This document shows, one piece after another, positions 23,093 through 33,360 of a DNA stretch of 64,000 nucleotides. Made by a program: the position numbers and the translations under genes. The notes beneath the pieces were generated by a model, which was not told the DNA's origin, ran no database searches, and saw nothing but the letters and a program-made list of their open reading frames with translations. Source of the DNA: Siphonodentalium dalli (taxonomy: Eukaryota > Mollusca > Scaphopoda > Gadilida > Siphonodentaliidae); assembly GCA_032622095.1 (NCBI GenBank), contig CP136065.1, forward strand, positions 215,740,151 to 215,804,150. Reading direction: 5' to 3'. Numbering within the stretch: position 1 is the first letter of the stretch; the number at the start of each line of letters is the position of its first letter.

Positions 23093-23396
23093 GATAAAAT
23101 GTAACACATATTGTGTTTGTTCTAAGAGTGTACAAGACTACACTTGGTAGTTGCACAAGAAAGCAATGGTTAACTAGAGCAGCGGTCTGGGCCGTGAGGC
23201 CAGGGTCCAATAACATTTCACGGAATTGGCGCGTTATAGGTAAGAACACTATAATTTTACATATGGCTGTATTCAAGGTTATCACGATATCATCCTTGAT
23301 TTATGTTTGATGCTTGCGGAAATTGTCCGAACGACATTCCTTTCATGGCATTGTTTAGCCCTTTATAAACTAACTACTCATCGACGAGTAATTATC

Positions 23397-23462
23397 CCAT
23401 AGGAAATGTTCAGATAATAAGTTCAGCAAAAGACCATTGAACTTATTATCTAAACATTTCCC
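23397..23462. repeat. Hairpin with GGAAATGTTCAGATAATAAG arms
   Basis: GGAAATGTTCAGATAATAAG and TTCA are followed after an 11-base loop by the complementary arm TTGAACTTATTATCTAAACA. A diverged relative with a longer loop lies at 62997-63080 (GGAAATGTTCAGATAATAGG and TTGAACTTAGTATCTGAACC). Confidence 0.75.
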
Positions 23463-23734
23463 TCAATAAATAAGACTCCTACACTTTTATTGATCTGCCG
23501 TCTGCTTATATCACCCATACACCCCTCCAAATAAATAATAGACCATTACGATGTACACTCTTTAAACTGAGTGGGAGAATCCATTTGGTATAGAAATGTG
23601 ATAGAAACCAACAGTTAGAGTAGTTCTCAATTTAGAGCTTCACCTCTCGGCAAACCAGTTTATATGAGTGCAGCATAGCATAACTTGATTAATTTTTAGC
23701 AGATCAGAGTACTGCGAACATGTATTGTATCATC

Positions 23735-23863
23735 GTCCGAATCACACAGAATAGACTCACAGGAAAACAGGCGCCCCTTACAACAGCGCACAGGCAATCA
23801 TGGTATGATCACCTACATGTTAATCGTTAAACAACAAAGATACATGAACACCATATAGTCAGA
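23735..23863 (-). pseudogene. Fragment of desaturase 3' flank / 3' UTR
   Basis: This stretch matches the sequence immediately downstream of the copy A stop codon (25584-25690): both share GTCCGAATCACACAGA, GACTCACAG, GGCAATCAT, ATGTTAATC and ATAGTCA in the same order, with short indels. Together with the exon fragment at 24917-25083 it shows that the 3' end of the gene has been duplicated and broken up. No coding part of the desaturase is attached here. Confidence 0.6.
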
Positions 23864-23903
23864 AATGATAACGCGCTCAAGATCATATATTATATAAGAA
23901 ATG

Positions 23904-24041
23904 AACGGCGGTTTCAATGTGGTCATGGGATTTTGACCGCGAGAAAAATTCAGCAAACTGCATGAACCCCGAAGGGGTTCATGCGGAGTTAGCTGATTTT
24001 TTATCGCGGTCAAAACCCATGACCACGTTGAATCCGCCGTT
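23904..24041. repeat. 138-bp hairpin element
   Basis: Arms of about 67 bases: AACGGCGGTTTCAATGTGGT, CATGGGATTTTGACCGCGA, AAAATTCAGCAAACTGCATG, AACCCC, then GAA and the complement with about ten mismatches. An apparent 122-codon frame starting here is a by-product of the hairpin and the pyrimidine-rich DNA after it. Confidence 0.88.
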
Positions 24042-24079
24042 TATTATTTATATTTATATACTTACGCTCTTTAAAACAC

Positions 24080-24300
24080 TTCTCCAAATATGTCCGTTAT
24101 TTCGTCAAAAAAACTTTTTCAAATATCTCCGTTATTTCGTTTATAAAAATAATTTCCTATTTCTATATTTCGCTCTATATTTCGTCCTATTTCGCTATTT
24201 CGTTGTATTTTCCTATTTCGATTTTTCGTACTATTTCGCTGTATTTTCATATTTCGCTTTTTCGTTGTATTTCATATTTCGATAATTCGCTATATTTGAC
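24080..24300 (+). repeat. Degenerate TATTTCG repeat tract
   Basis: Irregular succession of TATTTCG and TTTTTCG words (about 15 in 220 bp) with CTA, TTGTA or CTGTA spacers. Its translation is an aromatic-rich low-complexity string, so no gene is called. Confidence 0.7.
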
Positions 24301-24510
24301 ATATTATGGGATATGGGATTATATGATAACCAACATTATGATAGTCAATCGAACATCTCGTGCCACCCGTGCTCGCGATTAGATGCCACTAGCCATCCAA
24401 TCGTGATCTTTCGAACCTCGATTACATATTGTTTGCTATCAAATCCTTGGCGTATTGGCCGACTAGATACTCAAGCAGTCGGTAATGTCCGACAATCCCC
24501 GGTGATTTCC

Positions 24511-24578
24511 GGGACCAATGTGTTCATAAACCTATGAACGACATTGGAAGTGACGTCACGTTACGTTCATAGGTTTAT
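24511..24578. repeat. Hairpin with CGTTCATAGGTTTATGAAC arms
   Basis: GTTCATAAACCTATGAACG (24512-24530) pairs with CGTTCATAGGTTTATGAAC after a 31-base spacer containing GACGTCAC. Perfect arms of 19 bases. Confidence 0.75.
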
Positions 24579-24916
24579 GAACGCATTGAATAAGGGGGCG
24601 TGTCTATCGTAACGCTATGGGGAAATCGGAAGAGATATTAGGGGTATGTAAATATATACCCATGATTGTAATTATAGAATATAAAATATATTGGTTTCAC
24701 GAATGACCAACTCATAGAATTAATCGCCTTGCACTTCTTGGCGTCCGAATAACAATTGAAATTGAAATTCTCAACTACACCTTTTACCAGACTCGGCCTC
24801 CGGGTCGCAGTTCAACTTTTAAACTGTCCAAAAATTGCCATTCTATAAATAAAACGCCCACGCGCCCAGTGTAATTAAGAAACAGCGAAACATTATACAC
24901 GCGGAGCGCGGAATAA

Positions 24917-25083
24917 AATAGTCATGAGTTCGTGCAATAAATCAGTCCCGTCCCCTCTTCGCTGTTTTCGCTTGAAAACAATATATGTTGGGGTAATTTT
25001 CCTGCTATGAGTTTGGCCGATGAGCGCCATGAAGACAGTGAACAATGACGTCACATTCAGATACCAACCATACTCGCTGGTCC
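24917..25083 (-). pseudogene. Fragment of desaturase terminal exon
   Basis: Direct-orientation partial duplicate of 25682-25848. It encodes SEYGWYLNVTSLFTVFMALIG, then QTHSRKITPTYIVFKRKQRRGDGTD, closely matching the last 45 or so residues of copy A. The homology stops abruptly before the HNYHH box, so no catalytic centre is encoded, and the TGA of the parent gene is changed to TTA, so the frame runs on to a stop at 24893-24895. No splice acceptor is visible at the break. Best read as a leftover of a local tandem duplication of the 3' end of the desaturase gene. Confidence 0.8.
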
Positions 25084-25382
25084 CATATGGCATATACAAC
25101 AACGCGATATTGACAAAACTAAATTGTTGAATAATTATAGACGAAATTATAGAGATCAATTTGTCCAAGATTGGAATTCCACTATGAGTAACTCAGGGAA
25201 AGGAAAGGCATATTAAATCATTTGTTTCACATGCCTCTAACAATGATATAAGAACTCTAATCCGATTTAGAACGGCGAACCACTATTTGCCAAAAGAGTC
25301 CGGGCGATGGAACAAAACTCCACAGTCTGAGCGCAATCTTCTTTCAGATAGCAAACCAAATATAATTCGAAACTTGTGTAAA

Positions 25383-25388
25383 TTTATT
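25383..25388 (-). promoter_or_regulatory. Candidate poly(A) signal of desaturase copy A
   Basis: An AATAAA hexamer on the minus strand about 315 bp downstream of the TGA at 25701-25703. It is the first canonical hexamer noticed downstream of the stop. In AT-rich DNA such hexamers are frequent by chance, so this is only a candidate. Confidence 0.3.
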
Positions 25389-25456
25389 TGCCACATCAAT
25401 GAATGAGCGAATTGCTCTCCTGTGCAATATCATCTGTATAATAATTATCTCATCCT

Positions 25457-25527
25457 GATCGTCTGAGGTTGCGAGCAATGATATGTTTTGACTCAAAACC
25501 TATCATTGCTCGCAACCTCAGACGATC
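25457..25527. repeat. Near-perfect hairpin downstream of the desaturase stop
   Basis: Two arms of about 27 bases (GATCGTCTGAGGTTGCGAGC and its complement, extended through AATGATA) surround a short loop that itself contains GTTTTGACTCAAAAC, a second small inverted repeat. It lies about 175 bp beyond the stop codon of copy A and before the candidate AATAAA, so it would fall in the 3' UTR if that signal is used. It may equally be a tiny fold-back transposon. Confidence 0.75.
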
Positions 25528-25700
25528 TTAAAACCATGTATTTGGTACAATAATTAAAATGAATCCGACACTGAATCTGAAGCGTCCGAATCACACAGAC
25601 TGGACTCACAGAAAACAACATACTGGCAATCATTGTATAATCACCTATACATGTTAATCTTAAAACAACAAAAATATCAAATAGTCATGAGTTCGTGCAA

Positions 25701-26124
25701 TCAATCAGTCCCGTCCCCTGTACGCTCTTTTCGTTTGAAAATAATGTCTGCTGGGGTAACTTTTCTGCTATGAGCTTGGCCGATAAGAGCCATGAAGTCA
25801 ATGAACACTGACGTCAGATTCAGATGCCAACCATACTCGCTGGTCGTATAATCCTGTGGAAATGTATGATGGTAATTGTGGAATCCTTCACCAACGGCAC
25901 AGAAGCTCACGGAAATGTTCTGTGCTGGGTTGATTCGTTTGTCATATGGATGGTTGCCCCACATATGAGCAGCACTGTTCACTAACCACGTGGCGTTCAG
26001 TGAGGAGCAGAATCGGAGGATAGCCGCAAGATAGAACGAGTTCCATAGAGATTCGCCCCAAAAGTAGTGAGGTATAACTGTTGGCATGATGAAACAGAAT
26101 AACAATACAGAGTATAGATAGTAC
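25701..26124 (-). CDS. SCD: Stearoyl-CoA desaturase copy A, terminal coding exon (third histidine box, stop)
   Basis: Last coding exon, from acceptor ATTTCAG to a TGA at 25701-25703; residues 185 (completed) to 325. It contains two membrane segments (YYLYSVLLFCFIMPTVIPHY and FYLAAILRFCSSLNATWLV), NSAAHMWGNHPYDK with the extra conserved His238, the third histidine box GEGFHNYHH (HNYHH at 267-271), SEYGWHLNLTSVFIDFMALIG, and the C-terminal FKRKERTGDG block. With the other exons the model is 325 residues, slightly shorter than vertebrate SCD, and all conserved histidines are present, so an active enzyme is predicted. The open frame continues upstream of the acceptor into a MITE, but that part is intronic. 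In vertebrates this region is split by one more intron; here it is a single exon. Confidence 0.93.
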
Positions 26125-26150
26125 CTGAAATATAAATATATACACAGGTT

Positions 26151-26404
26151 CAAGCCTTGAAATAGGGTGTCTGTCATTTGCAGAATGAGGTCCCCAGAGG
26201 GTGAATTTAGTGATGCTACCCCGCATAGCGTGCTAGCATCACCAAATCCACCCTCTGAGGACCTCATTCTGCTTACACCTTAGCAGAATGAGGTTCCCAG
26301 AGGGTGAATTTGGTGATGATAGCCCGCTATGCGGGGTAGCATCACTAAATTCACCCTCTGGGGACCTCATTCTGCAAATGACAGACATCCTATCTCAAGG
26401 CTTG
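26151..26404. mobile_element. hAT-like MITE with double-hairpin structure (intron copy)
   Basis: Flanked by a perfect 8-bp target duplication CACAGGTT (26143-26150 and 26405-26412); termini CAAGCCTTGAAATAGG and (complement) CAAGCCTTGAGATAGG. An 8-bp duplication is typical of hAT elements. The interior is four alternating copies of a unit starting GCAGAATGAGGTYCCCAGAG and GGTGAATTTRGTGATGCTA, forming two adjacent hairpins that can also pair as one long one. It sits in the last intron of desaturase copy A, 26 bp from the acceptor. Confidence 0.9.
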
Positions 26405-26607
26405 CACAGGTTACATATCAATAACTGAAGTTAACAGATGGAGGTGATATCTCAAAAATAATTTATGGGTTGGGGATCACTGTGCCAAAATGGGGTGAAT
26501 GGGGGGATTACAGCACATGCAAGAGTTCAACATTCAAAATTGTTCCAAAATACTAAAATACTTCGTGACCACAGAGAAATCATATAACTGTGTACTATAA
26601 AGCTTAC

Positions 26608-26813
26608 TTTCTCTGAAATCGCACAACTGGATCTGCCATCAAATCGCTCATGTCGAGTTGTTTCCCCTTTGATATTACATCCGGGTGCTTTCTAACGAGC
26701 AGCCAGCCCATGTGTGAGAAGAAGAAGCCTCGTTTTGCGTTGTGTGGGTCACCCTCGGTTTCGGAGCATTTATGATGGACGCGATGGTCACGGGACCACT
26801 CGTGAATGTCATT
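26608..26813 (-). CDS. SCD: Stearoyl-CoA desaturase copy A, coding exon 3 (second histidine box)
   Basis: A 206-bp exon with acceptor TTTTCAG just above 26813 and donor GTAAGC at 26602-26607. It encodes residues 117-184 and two bases of a lysine codon. Visible motifs are NDIHEWSRDHRVHHK, with the second histidine box DHRVHH (residues 125-130), then DPHNAKRGFFFSHMGWLLVR, then a charged loop ending VVRFQR. SHMGWLLVRKHP is a strongly conserved family signature. The AA overhang joins the leading G of the last exon to give K185, reproducing the family's FQRKYY junction. A polypyrimidine/polyadenine-rich stretch precedes the acceptor. No alternative copy of this exon is seen in the window. Confidence 0.94.
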
Positions 26814-27104
26814 CTGAAAAAGAAAAAAAAGAAGAATAAATTATCAGCTGAATCAGTGGAAATGTATAACAAAATCCCGAAAAGGCGATTCAAATTGAGT
26901 TCTTGATTTCGAAGTTTATATATGGGTGAACCCCACCCCTTTCTGATACGCGGAATACGTGTGATTTTGAAGTTGTACATAGGATTCACATTATAGCCCT
27001 CTGTTAATAAGTACTCGGTATTCAAATATGTCCATTTTAACCGGTATTGACGATTCAACAAAGCTGTAACGCAGCCTTTGTAGCATCAAATTGTTATGAC
27101 ACCC

Positions 27105-27590
27105 GGTAGATATCATATTCCACCAGCACAAAACCTGGGAACTTTTTGAAGTTTTGACAGGTAACATTATAAAGTCGAAAAAATAACGCGGTGTATATAA
27201 TTCTTAGTTATTATGTGTTTCTTAATAATGTACTTCACTGTATGTGAAGATCCCAACTCGAAATTTCACGATTTAAATGAATTTGTGAGAGATTTTGCTT
27301 TGCGTCGCTTAGAATTATGGAATTTCTCCTGGGTAATTAATTAATTCAATGTTTATTGCGATATCGGCTCACAAATATCACGGAAAAGCATGCAATTTTG
27401 AGTTGGAACCTGCACCTACAGTGAAGTACATTATTAAGAAACAGATAATGACTAAGACATATATTCCCCGAGTATTTTTTCCGACTTTATAAGGTTCCCT
27501 GTCAAAACTTCAAAAGGTTCCAAGGTTTTGTACTTGTGGAATATGATCTCTACGGGCGTTAGCCAGAGTAGAGGTTCATGCTATGATCTA
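27105..27590. mobile_element. Inverted-repeat element related to 20760-21760
   Basis: ATATCATATTCCACCAGCAC at the left pairs with ACTTGTGGAATATGATCTCT at the right; inner pairs include CATTATAAAGTCGAAAAAAT / CCGACTTTATAAGG and AATGTACTTCACTGTA / CAGTGAAGTACATTATT. The centre holds GATTTTGCTTTGCGTCGCTT. No coding content. Lies in the giant intron of desaturase copy A. A short fragment of the same terminus is at 4940-4968. Confidence 0.75.
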
Positions 27591-28517
27591 CAAATTGTTC
27601 AAATTTTGATTATGTCTAGCCAAAATGACATATTTTGATAGTTTGATGCAATTCAGTCTCATGTACATATTGATGCTTGCAGTTATTGACATTACTGCCA
27701 GGGGGTAGTACAAAATTTGCAGGAAGGTATGCAGTCTGATTAAAACCATACTCAGACTCTAAAGATTATGCCGTTGTTTTTTTTTTGCATCTGGCATTTT
27801 CGGTGACCCACCACCCCAAACCTGTAAATAAATTATGTTTTACTCCCAATTATTTTACACACACCCCCCAAAATTTCACTAATTTGGTCTCAAACCGCAT
27901 AAAACCCTACTGATATCACTCATATGACTGGGAAATTATCTTGTTTAGATCAGATGACAGTTTAACCTGTTTCAGAAGCTGTTTTAATTGAATTTTTTTT
28001 AACACGTACAGCTGCGTACATGCAAAAAATAAATTCAAATACTGGCTGATTGGCATTTGTCTACCAGATACAAATGTACATGCATTGGAGTGTCCAGGTG
28101 GGTGTGCACCAAGTGTATGCTATAGGTCTACCTGGGTGGTCAAATTTGACACTGCTAAATGGAAATTCTAATGCATCGATTTAGTGGACAAACAGACTCA
28201 GTAACCCACCAGAAGCTGATATGTGCAGACAAAACACTTGTATAAGTTATATGCATCCAATTTTCCAATAACAAGTTATAAATTTCCCAGCATATCCAGT
28301 GAGATATCATTTTCCCCTGCAAGCTATTACATAAATCAAATATGTGATTTGGATATTCAGCTGTATTAACCCTTTACCCAACAAACCGGCCAAAACCGGC
28401 CAAATAAAGCTTCAACAGCCTAAAATATCTTCGGTCTGTCTCAATAGAACCATACAAATATGGATATCATTGGAACCGGCTCCTTGACCACATTGTGATA
28501 GTTACAGTTAGCCCTGT

Positions 28518-28586
28518 GCCAATGCATTCTCTTATATATGCGAGTCGACCATATGTCGCCTCGCATATATAAGAGAATGCATTGGC
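28518..28586. repeat. 69-bp palindrome, first copy in MITE 28366-28763
   Basis: Same palindrome in reverse orientation relative to 16122 (CCCTGT precedes it). Centre GAGTCGACCATATGTCGCCTC. The orientation is opposite to the second copy at 28665-28733, giving a head-to-head pair. Confidence 0.92.
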
Positions 28587-28664
28587 CTAAACAAAATCTT
28601 TTTTTAACACTTTTACCATTTTTTATTACATTCTTTAACAATTTTATAATTTTTAATGTGTTAA

Positions 28665-28733
28665 GCCAATGCATTCTCTTATATATGCGAGGCGACCTAT
28701 GGTCGACTCGCATATATAAGAGAATGCATTGGC
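28665..28733. repeat. 69-bp palindrome, second copy in MITE 28366-28763
   Basis: Preceded by GTGTTAA and followed by CACAGGG, centre GAGGCGACCTATGGTCGACTC. Arms nearly perfect. Confidence 0.92.
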
Positions 28734-31700
28734 ACAGGGCCCTTCTGTTGGGTAAAGGGTTAAGCTAACATCTCAGGACAGTGAACTCAATCTTCACATA
28801 GACATATCCAAGACATATCAGTTGTTAAGCTCCAATTCAAGTTAAGCTCCAATTCAAATAGAATTGACATATTTTGAAAATAATTACACATAAAGAGGAT
28901 ATTTACCAGGCTGCAATTGGAAATATTATTTGATAAATTGCTGATAGATGTATCTGCAAACCTATGTCATTGTGCTTCATACACACAATTCCATAATTTC
29001 TAGTGTTTCCATGACATGGAAACATTGACTGCATTTTCCCATCGGCGGATACAGGACCCGTTCCCCAAAACCTGGCGGAAAGCCTGTATATGGACTTGTT
29101 CTGGTGCGTAAAACTGATCAGTTAGTATCCAGGCGCTATGGCAACTGGAGGAATGTAGCATTCTACTAACATTGCCGAAAATCTGAAGCAAATCGACCGT
29201 ACCACTCCATAGAAAACATCGTCTGAACTACGCTCAGTTGTAAATATTTACTACTCGATTCGGGACGCATCTATCGGCGATAAACTAACGAAAACGATTT
29301 CACCATCGAGCGTCACTGTATTTAATTCATATATAAGAATAACGGTGTTTATTGTCAATTTGGATATAATATTTGTAAAAATTACTACTTTGAACAAGAT
29401 TATTCTCCATTTATATTTGATCACCCTACCGGAGTGTTTCATATCACTTTAATGAATCCTAACCAAACGTAAGATGGGTATGAGCAGTATATACTTATTA
29501 TAGGTATGTCGATGAACTTATAAGGAGCTTCACCGGGTATCTATAATAAAGCCCACCCGAACGTACTAGTAAGATGGGTATGAGCAGTATATAATTATTA
29601 TAGGTATGTCGATTAAACTTATAAGGAGCTTCACCGGTTATCTATAATAAAGCCCACCCGAACGTACTAGTAAGATGGGTATGAGCAGTATATAATTATT
29701 ATAGGTATGTCGATGAACTTATAAGGAGCTTCATCGGGTATCTATAATGAAGCCCACCGAACGTACTAGTAAGATGGGTATGAGCAGTATATAATTATTA
29801 TAGGTATGTCGACGAACTTATAAGGAGCTTCATCGGGTATCTATAATGAAGCCCACCGAACGTACTAGTAAGATGGGTATGAGCAGTATATAATTATTAT
29901 AGGTATGTCGATTAAACTTATAAGGAGCTTCATCGGGTATCTATAATGAAGCCCACCGAACGTACTAGTAAGATGGGTATGAGCAGTATATAATTATTAT
30001 AGGTATGTCGATTAAACTTATAAGGAGCTTCACCGGGTATCTATAATGAAGCCCACCGAACGTACTAGTAAGATGGGTATGAGCAGTATATAATTATTAT
30101 AGGTATGTCAATGAACTTATAAGGAGCTTCACATGGTATCTTTAATGAAGCCCACCCGAACGTACTAGTAAGATGGGTATGAGCAGTATATAATTATTAT
30201 AGGTATGTCGATGAACTTATAAGGAGATTCACATCGTATCTTTAATGAAGCCCACCCGAACGTACTAGTAAGATGGGTATGAGCAGTATATAATTATTAT
30301 AGGTATGTCGATGAACTTATAAGGAGCTCCATCGAGTATCTATAATGAAGCCCCCCGAACGTACTAGTAAGATGGGTATGAGCAGTATATAATTATTATA
30401 GGTATGTCGATGAACTTATAAGGAGCTTCACATGGTATCTTTAATGAAGCCCACCCGAACGTACTAGTAATATGGGTATGAGCAGTATATAATTATTATA
30501 GGTATGTCGATAAACTTATAAGGAGCTTCACATGGTATCTTTAATGAAGCCCACCCGAACGTACTAGTAAGATGGGTATGAGCAGTATATAATTATTATA
30601 GGTATGTCAATGAACTTATATGGAGCTTCACATGGTATCTTTAATGAAGCCCACCCGAACGTACTAGTAAGATGGGTATGAGCAGTATATAATTAGTATA
30701 GGTATGTCGATGAACTTATAAGGAGCTTCACATGGTATCTTTAATGAAGCCCACCCGAACGTACTAGTAATATGGGTATGAGCAGTATATAATTATTATA
30801 GGTATGTCGATGAACTTATAAGGAGCTTCACATGGTATCTTTAATGAAGCCCACCCGAACGTACTAGTAATATGGGTATGAGCAGTATATAATTATTATA
30901 GGTATGTCGATGAACTTATAAGGAGCTTCACATGGTATCTTTAATGAAGCCCACCGAACGTAATAGTAAGATGGGTATGAGCAGTATATAATTATTATAG
31001 GTATGTCGATGAACTTATAAGGAGCTCCATCGGGTATCTTTAATGAAGCCCACCCGAACGTACTAGTAAGATGGGTATGAGCAGTATATAATTATTATAG
31101 GTATGTCGATGAACTTATAAGGAGCTTCACATCGTATCTTTAATGAAGCCCACCCGAACGTACTAGTAAGATGGGTATGAGCAGTATATAATTATTATAG
31201 GTATGTCGATGAACTTATAAGGAGCTTCACATCGTATCTTTAATGAAGCCCACCCGAACGTACTAGTAAGATGGGTATGAGCAGTATATAATTATTATAG
31301 GTATGTCGATGAACTTATAAGGAGCTTCACATGGTATCTTTAATGAAGCCCACCCGAACGTACTAGTAAGATGGGTATGGGCAGTATATAATTATTATAG
31401 GTATGTCGATGAACTTATAAGGAGCTCCATCGGGTATCTATAATGAAGCCCACCCGAACGTACTAGTAAGATGGGTATGAGCAGTATATAATTATTATAT
31501 GTATGTCGATGAACTTATAAGGAGCTTCACCGGGTATCTTTAATGAAGCCCACCCGAACGTACTAGTAAGATGGGTATGAGCAGTATATAATTATTATAT
31601 GTATGTCGATGAACTTATAAGGAGCTTCACCGGGTATCTTTAATGAAGCCCACCCGAACGTACTAGTAAGATGGGTATGAGCAGTATATAATTATTATAG

Positions 31701-32458
31701 GTATGTCGATGAACTTATATGGAGCTTCACATGGTATCTTTAATGAAGCCCACCCGAACGTACTAGTAAGATGGGTATGAGCAGTATATAATTATTATAG
31801 GTATGTCGATGAACTTATAAGGAGCTCCATCGGGTATCTTTAATGAAGCCCACCCGAACGTACTAGTAAGATGGGTATGAGCAGTATATAATTATTATAG
31901 GTATGTCGATGAACTTATAAGGAGCTCCATCGGGTATCTTTAATGAAGCCCACCCGAACGTACTAGTAAAATGGGTATGAGCAGTATATAATTATTATAG
32001 GTATGTCGATGAACTTATATGGAGCTTCACATGGTATCTTTAATGAAGCCCACCCGAACGTACTAGTAAGATGGGTATGAGCAGTATATAATTATTATAG
32101 GTATGTCGATGAACTTATAAGGAGCTCCATCGAGTATCTTTAATGAAGCCCACCCGAACGTACTAGTAAAATGGGTATGAGCAGTATATAATTATTATAG
32201 GTATGTCGATGAACTTATATGGAGCTTCACATGGTATCTTTAATGAAGCCCACCCGAACGTACTAGTAAGACGGGTATGAGCAGTATATAATTATTATAG
32301 GTATGTCGATGAAGTTATAAGGAGCTTCACCGGGTATCTTTAATGAAGCCCACCTGAACGTACTAGTAAGACGGGTATGAGCAGTATATAATTATTATAG
32401 GTATGTCGATTAACTTATAAGGAGCTTCACCGGGTATCTTTAATGAAGCCCACCCGAA

Positions 32459-33360
32459 CGTACTAGTAAGATGGGTATGAGCAGTATATAATTATTATAG
32501 GTATGTCGATTAACTTATAAGGAGCTTCACCGGGTATCTTTAATGAAGCCCACCAGAACGTACTAGTAAGATGGGTATGAGCAGTATATAATTATTATAG
32601 GTATGTCGATTAACTTATAAGGAGCTTCACCGGGTATCTTTAATGAAGCCCACCCGAACGTACTAGTAAGATGGGTATGAGCAGTATATAATTATTATAG
32701 GTATGTCGATGAACTTATAAGGAGCTTCACATCGTATCTTTAATGAAGCCCACCCGAACGTACTAGTAAGATGGGTATGAGCAGTATATAATTATTATAG
32801 GTATGTCGATGAACTTATAAGGAGCTTCACATGGTATCTATAATGAAGCCCACCTGAACGTACTAGTAAGATGGGTATGAGCAGTATATAATTATTATAG
32901 GTATGTCGATGAACTTATAAGGAGCTTCACATCGTATCTTTAATGAAGCCCACCCGAACGTACTAGTAAGATGGGTATGAGCAGTATATAATTATTATAG
33001 GTATGTCGATTAAACTCATAAGGAGCTTCACCGGGTATCTTTAATGAAGCCCACCCGAACGTACTAGTAAGATGGGTATGAGCAGTATATAATTATTATA
33101 GGTATGTCGATTAACTTATAAGGAGCTTCACCGGGTATCTTTAATGAAGCCCACCAGAACGTACTAGTAAGATGGGTATGAGCAGTATATAATTATTATA
33201 GGTATGTCGATTAACTTATAAGGAGCTTCACCGGGTATCTTTAATGAAGCCCACCCGAACGTACTAGTAAGATGGGTATGAGCAGTATATAATTATTATA
33301 GGTATGTCGATGAACTTATAAGGAGCTTCACATCGTATCTTTAATGAAGCCCACCCGAAC
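32459..33360. repeat. About 600-bp higher-order segment within the satellite
   Basis: The rare marker CACCAGAACG occurs near 32552 and again near 33153, about 601 bp apart. In both places it is preceded by GATTAAC/CGGG units and followed by GATTAAC/CGGG and then GATGAAC/ATCG units. Downstream units diverge, so the duplication is partly overwritten. Confidence 0.65.

Larger units (their letters stand above)
28366..28763. mobile_element. TTAA-type (piggyBac-like) MITE, CCCTTTACCCAACA family, two hairpins
   Basis: TTAA at 28366-28369 and 28760-28763; terminal inverted repeats CCCTTTACCCAACA. It includes a GGCCAAAACCGGCC repeat near the left end and two copies of the 69-bp palindrome (28518-28586 and 28665-28733) separated by an AT-rich spacer. 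It lies in the giant intron of desaturase copy A, about 700 bp from the satellite. Short frames across the palindromes mirror each other and are not genes. Confidence 0.88.
26814..29465 (-). other. Part of desaturase copy A intron between satellite and exon 3
   Basis: Contains the inverted-repeat element at 27105-27590, the TTAA MITE at 28366-28763 and otherwise AT-rich DNA with no gene. No additional desaturase exon (no HRLWSH or DHRVHH coding) was found in either strand. Confidence 0.6.

Noticed and set aside
23917-24285. 122-codon plus-strand frame
   Set aside because: First part is one arm of a hairpin and the rest is low-complexity Phe/Tyr from TATTTCG words.
28441-28768. Pair of similar 76-90 codon frames on opposite strands
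   Set aside because: Both are translations of the same palindromes in the TTAA MITE; the similarity is due to the inverted repeat.
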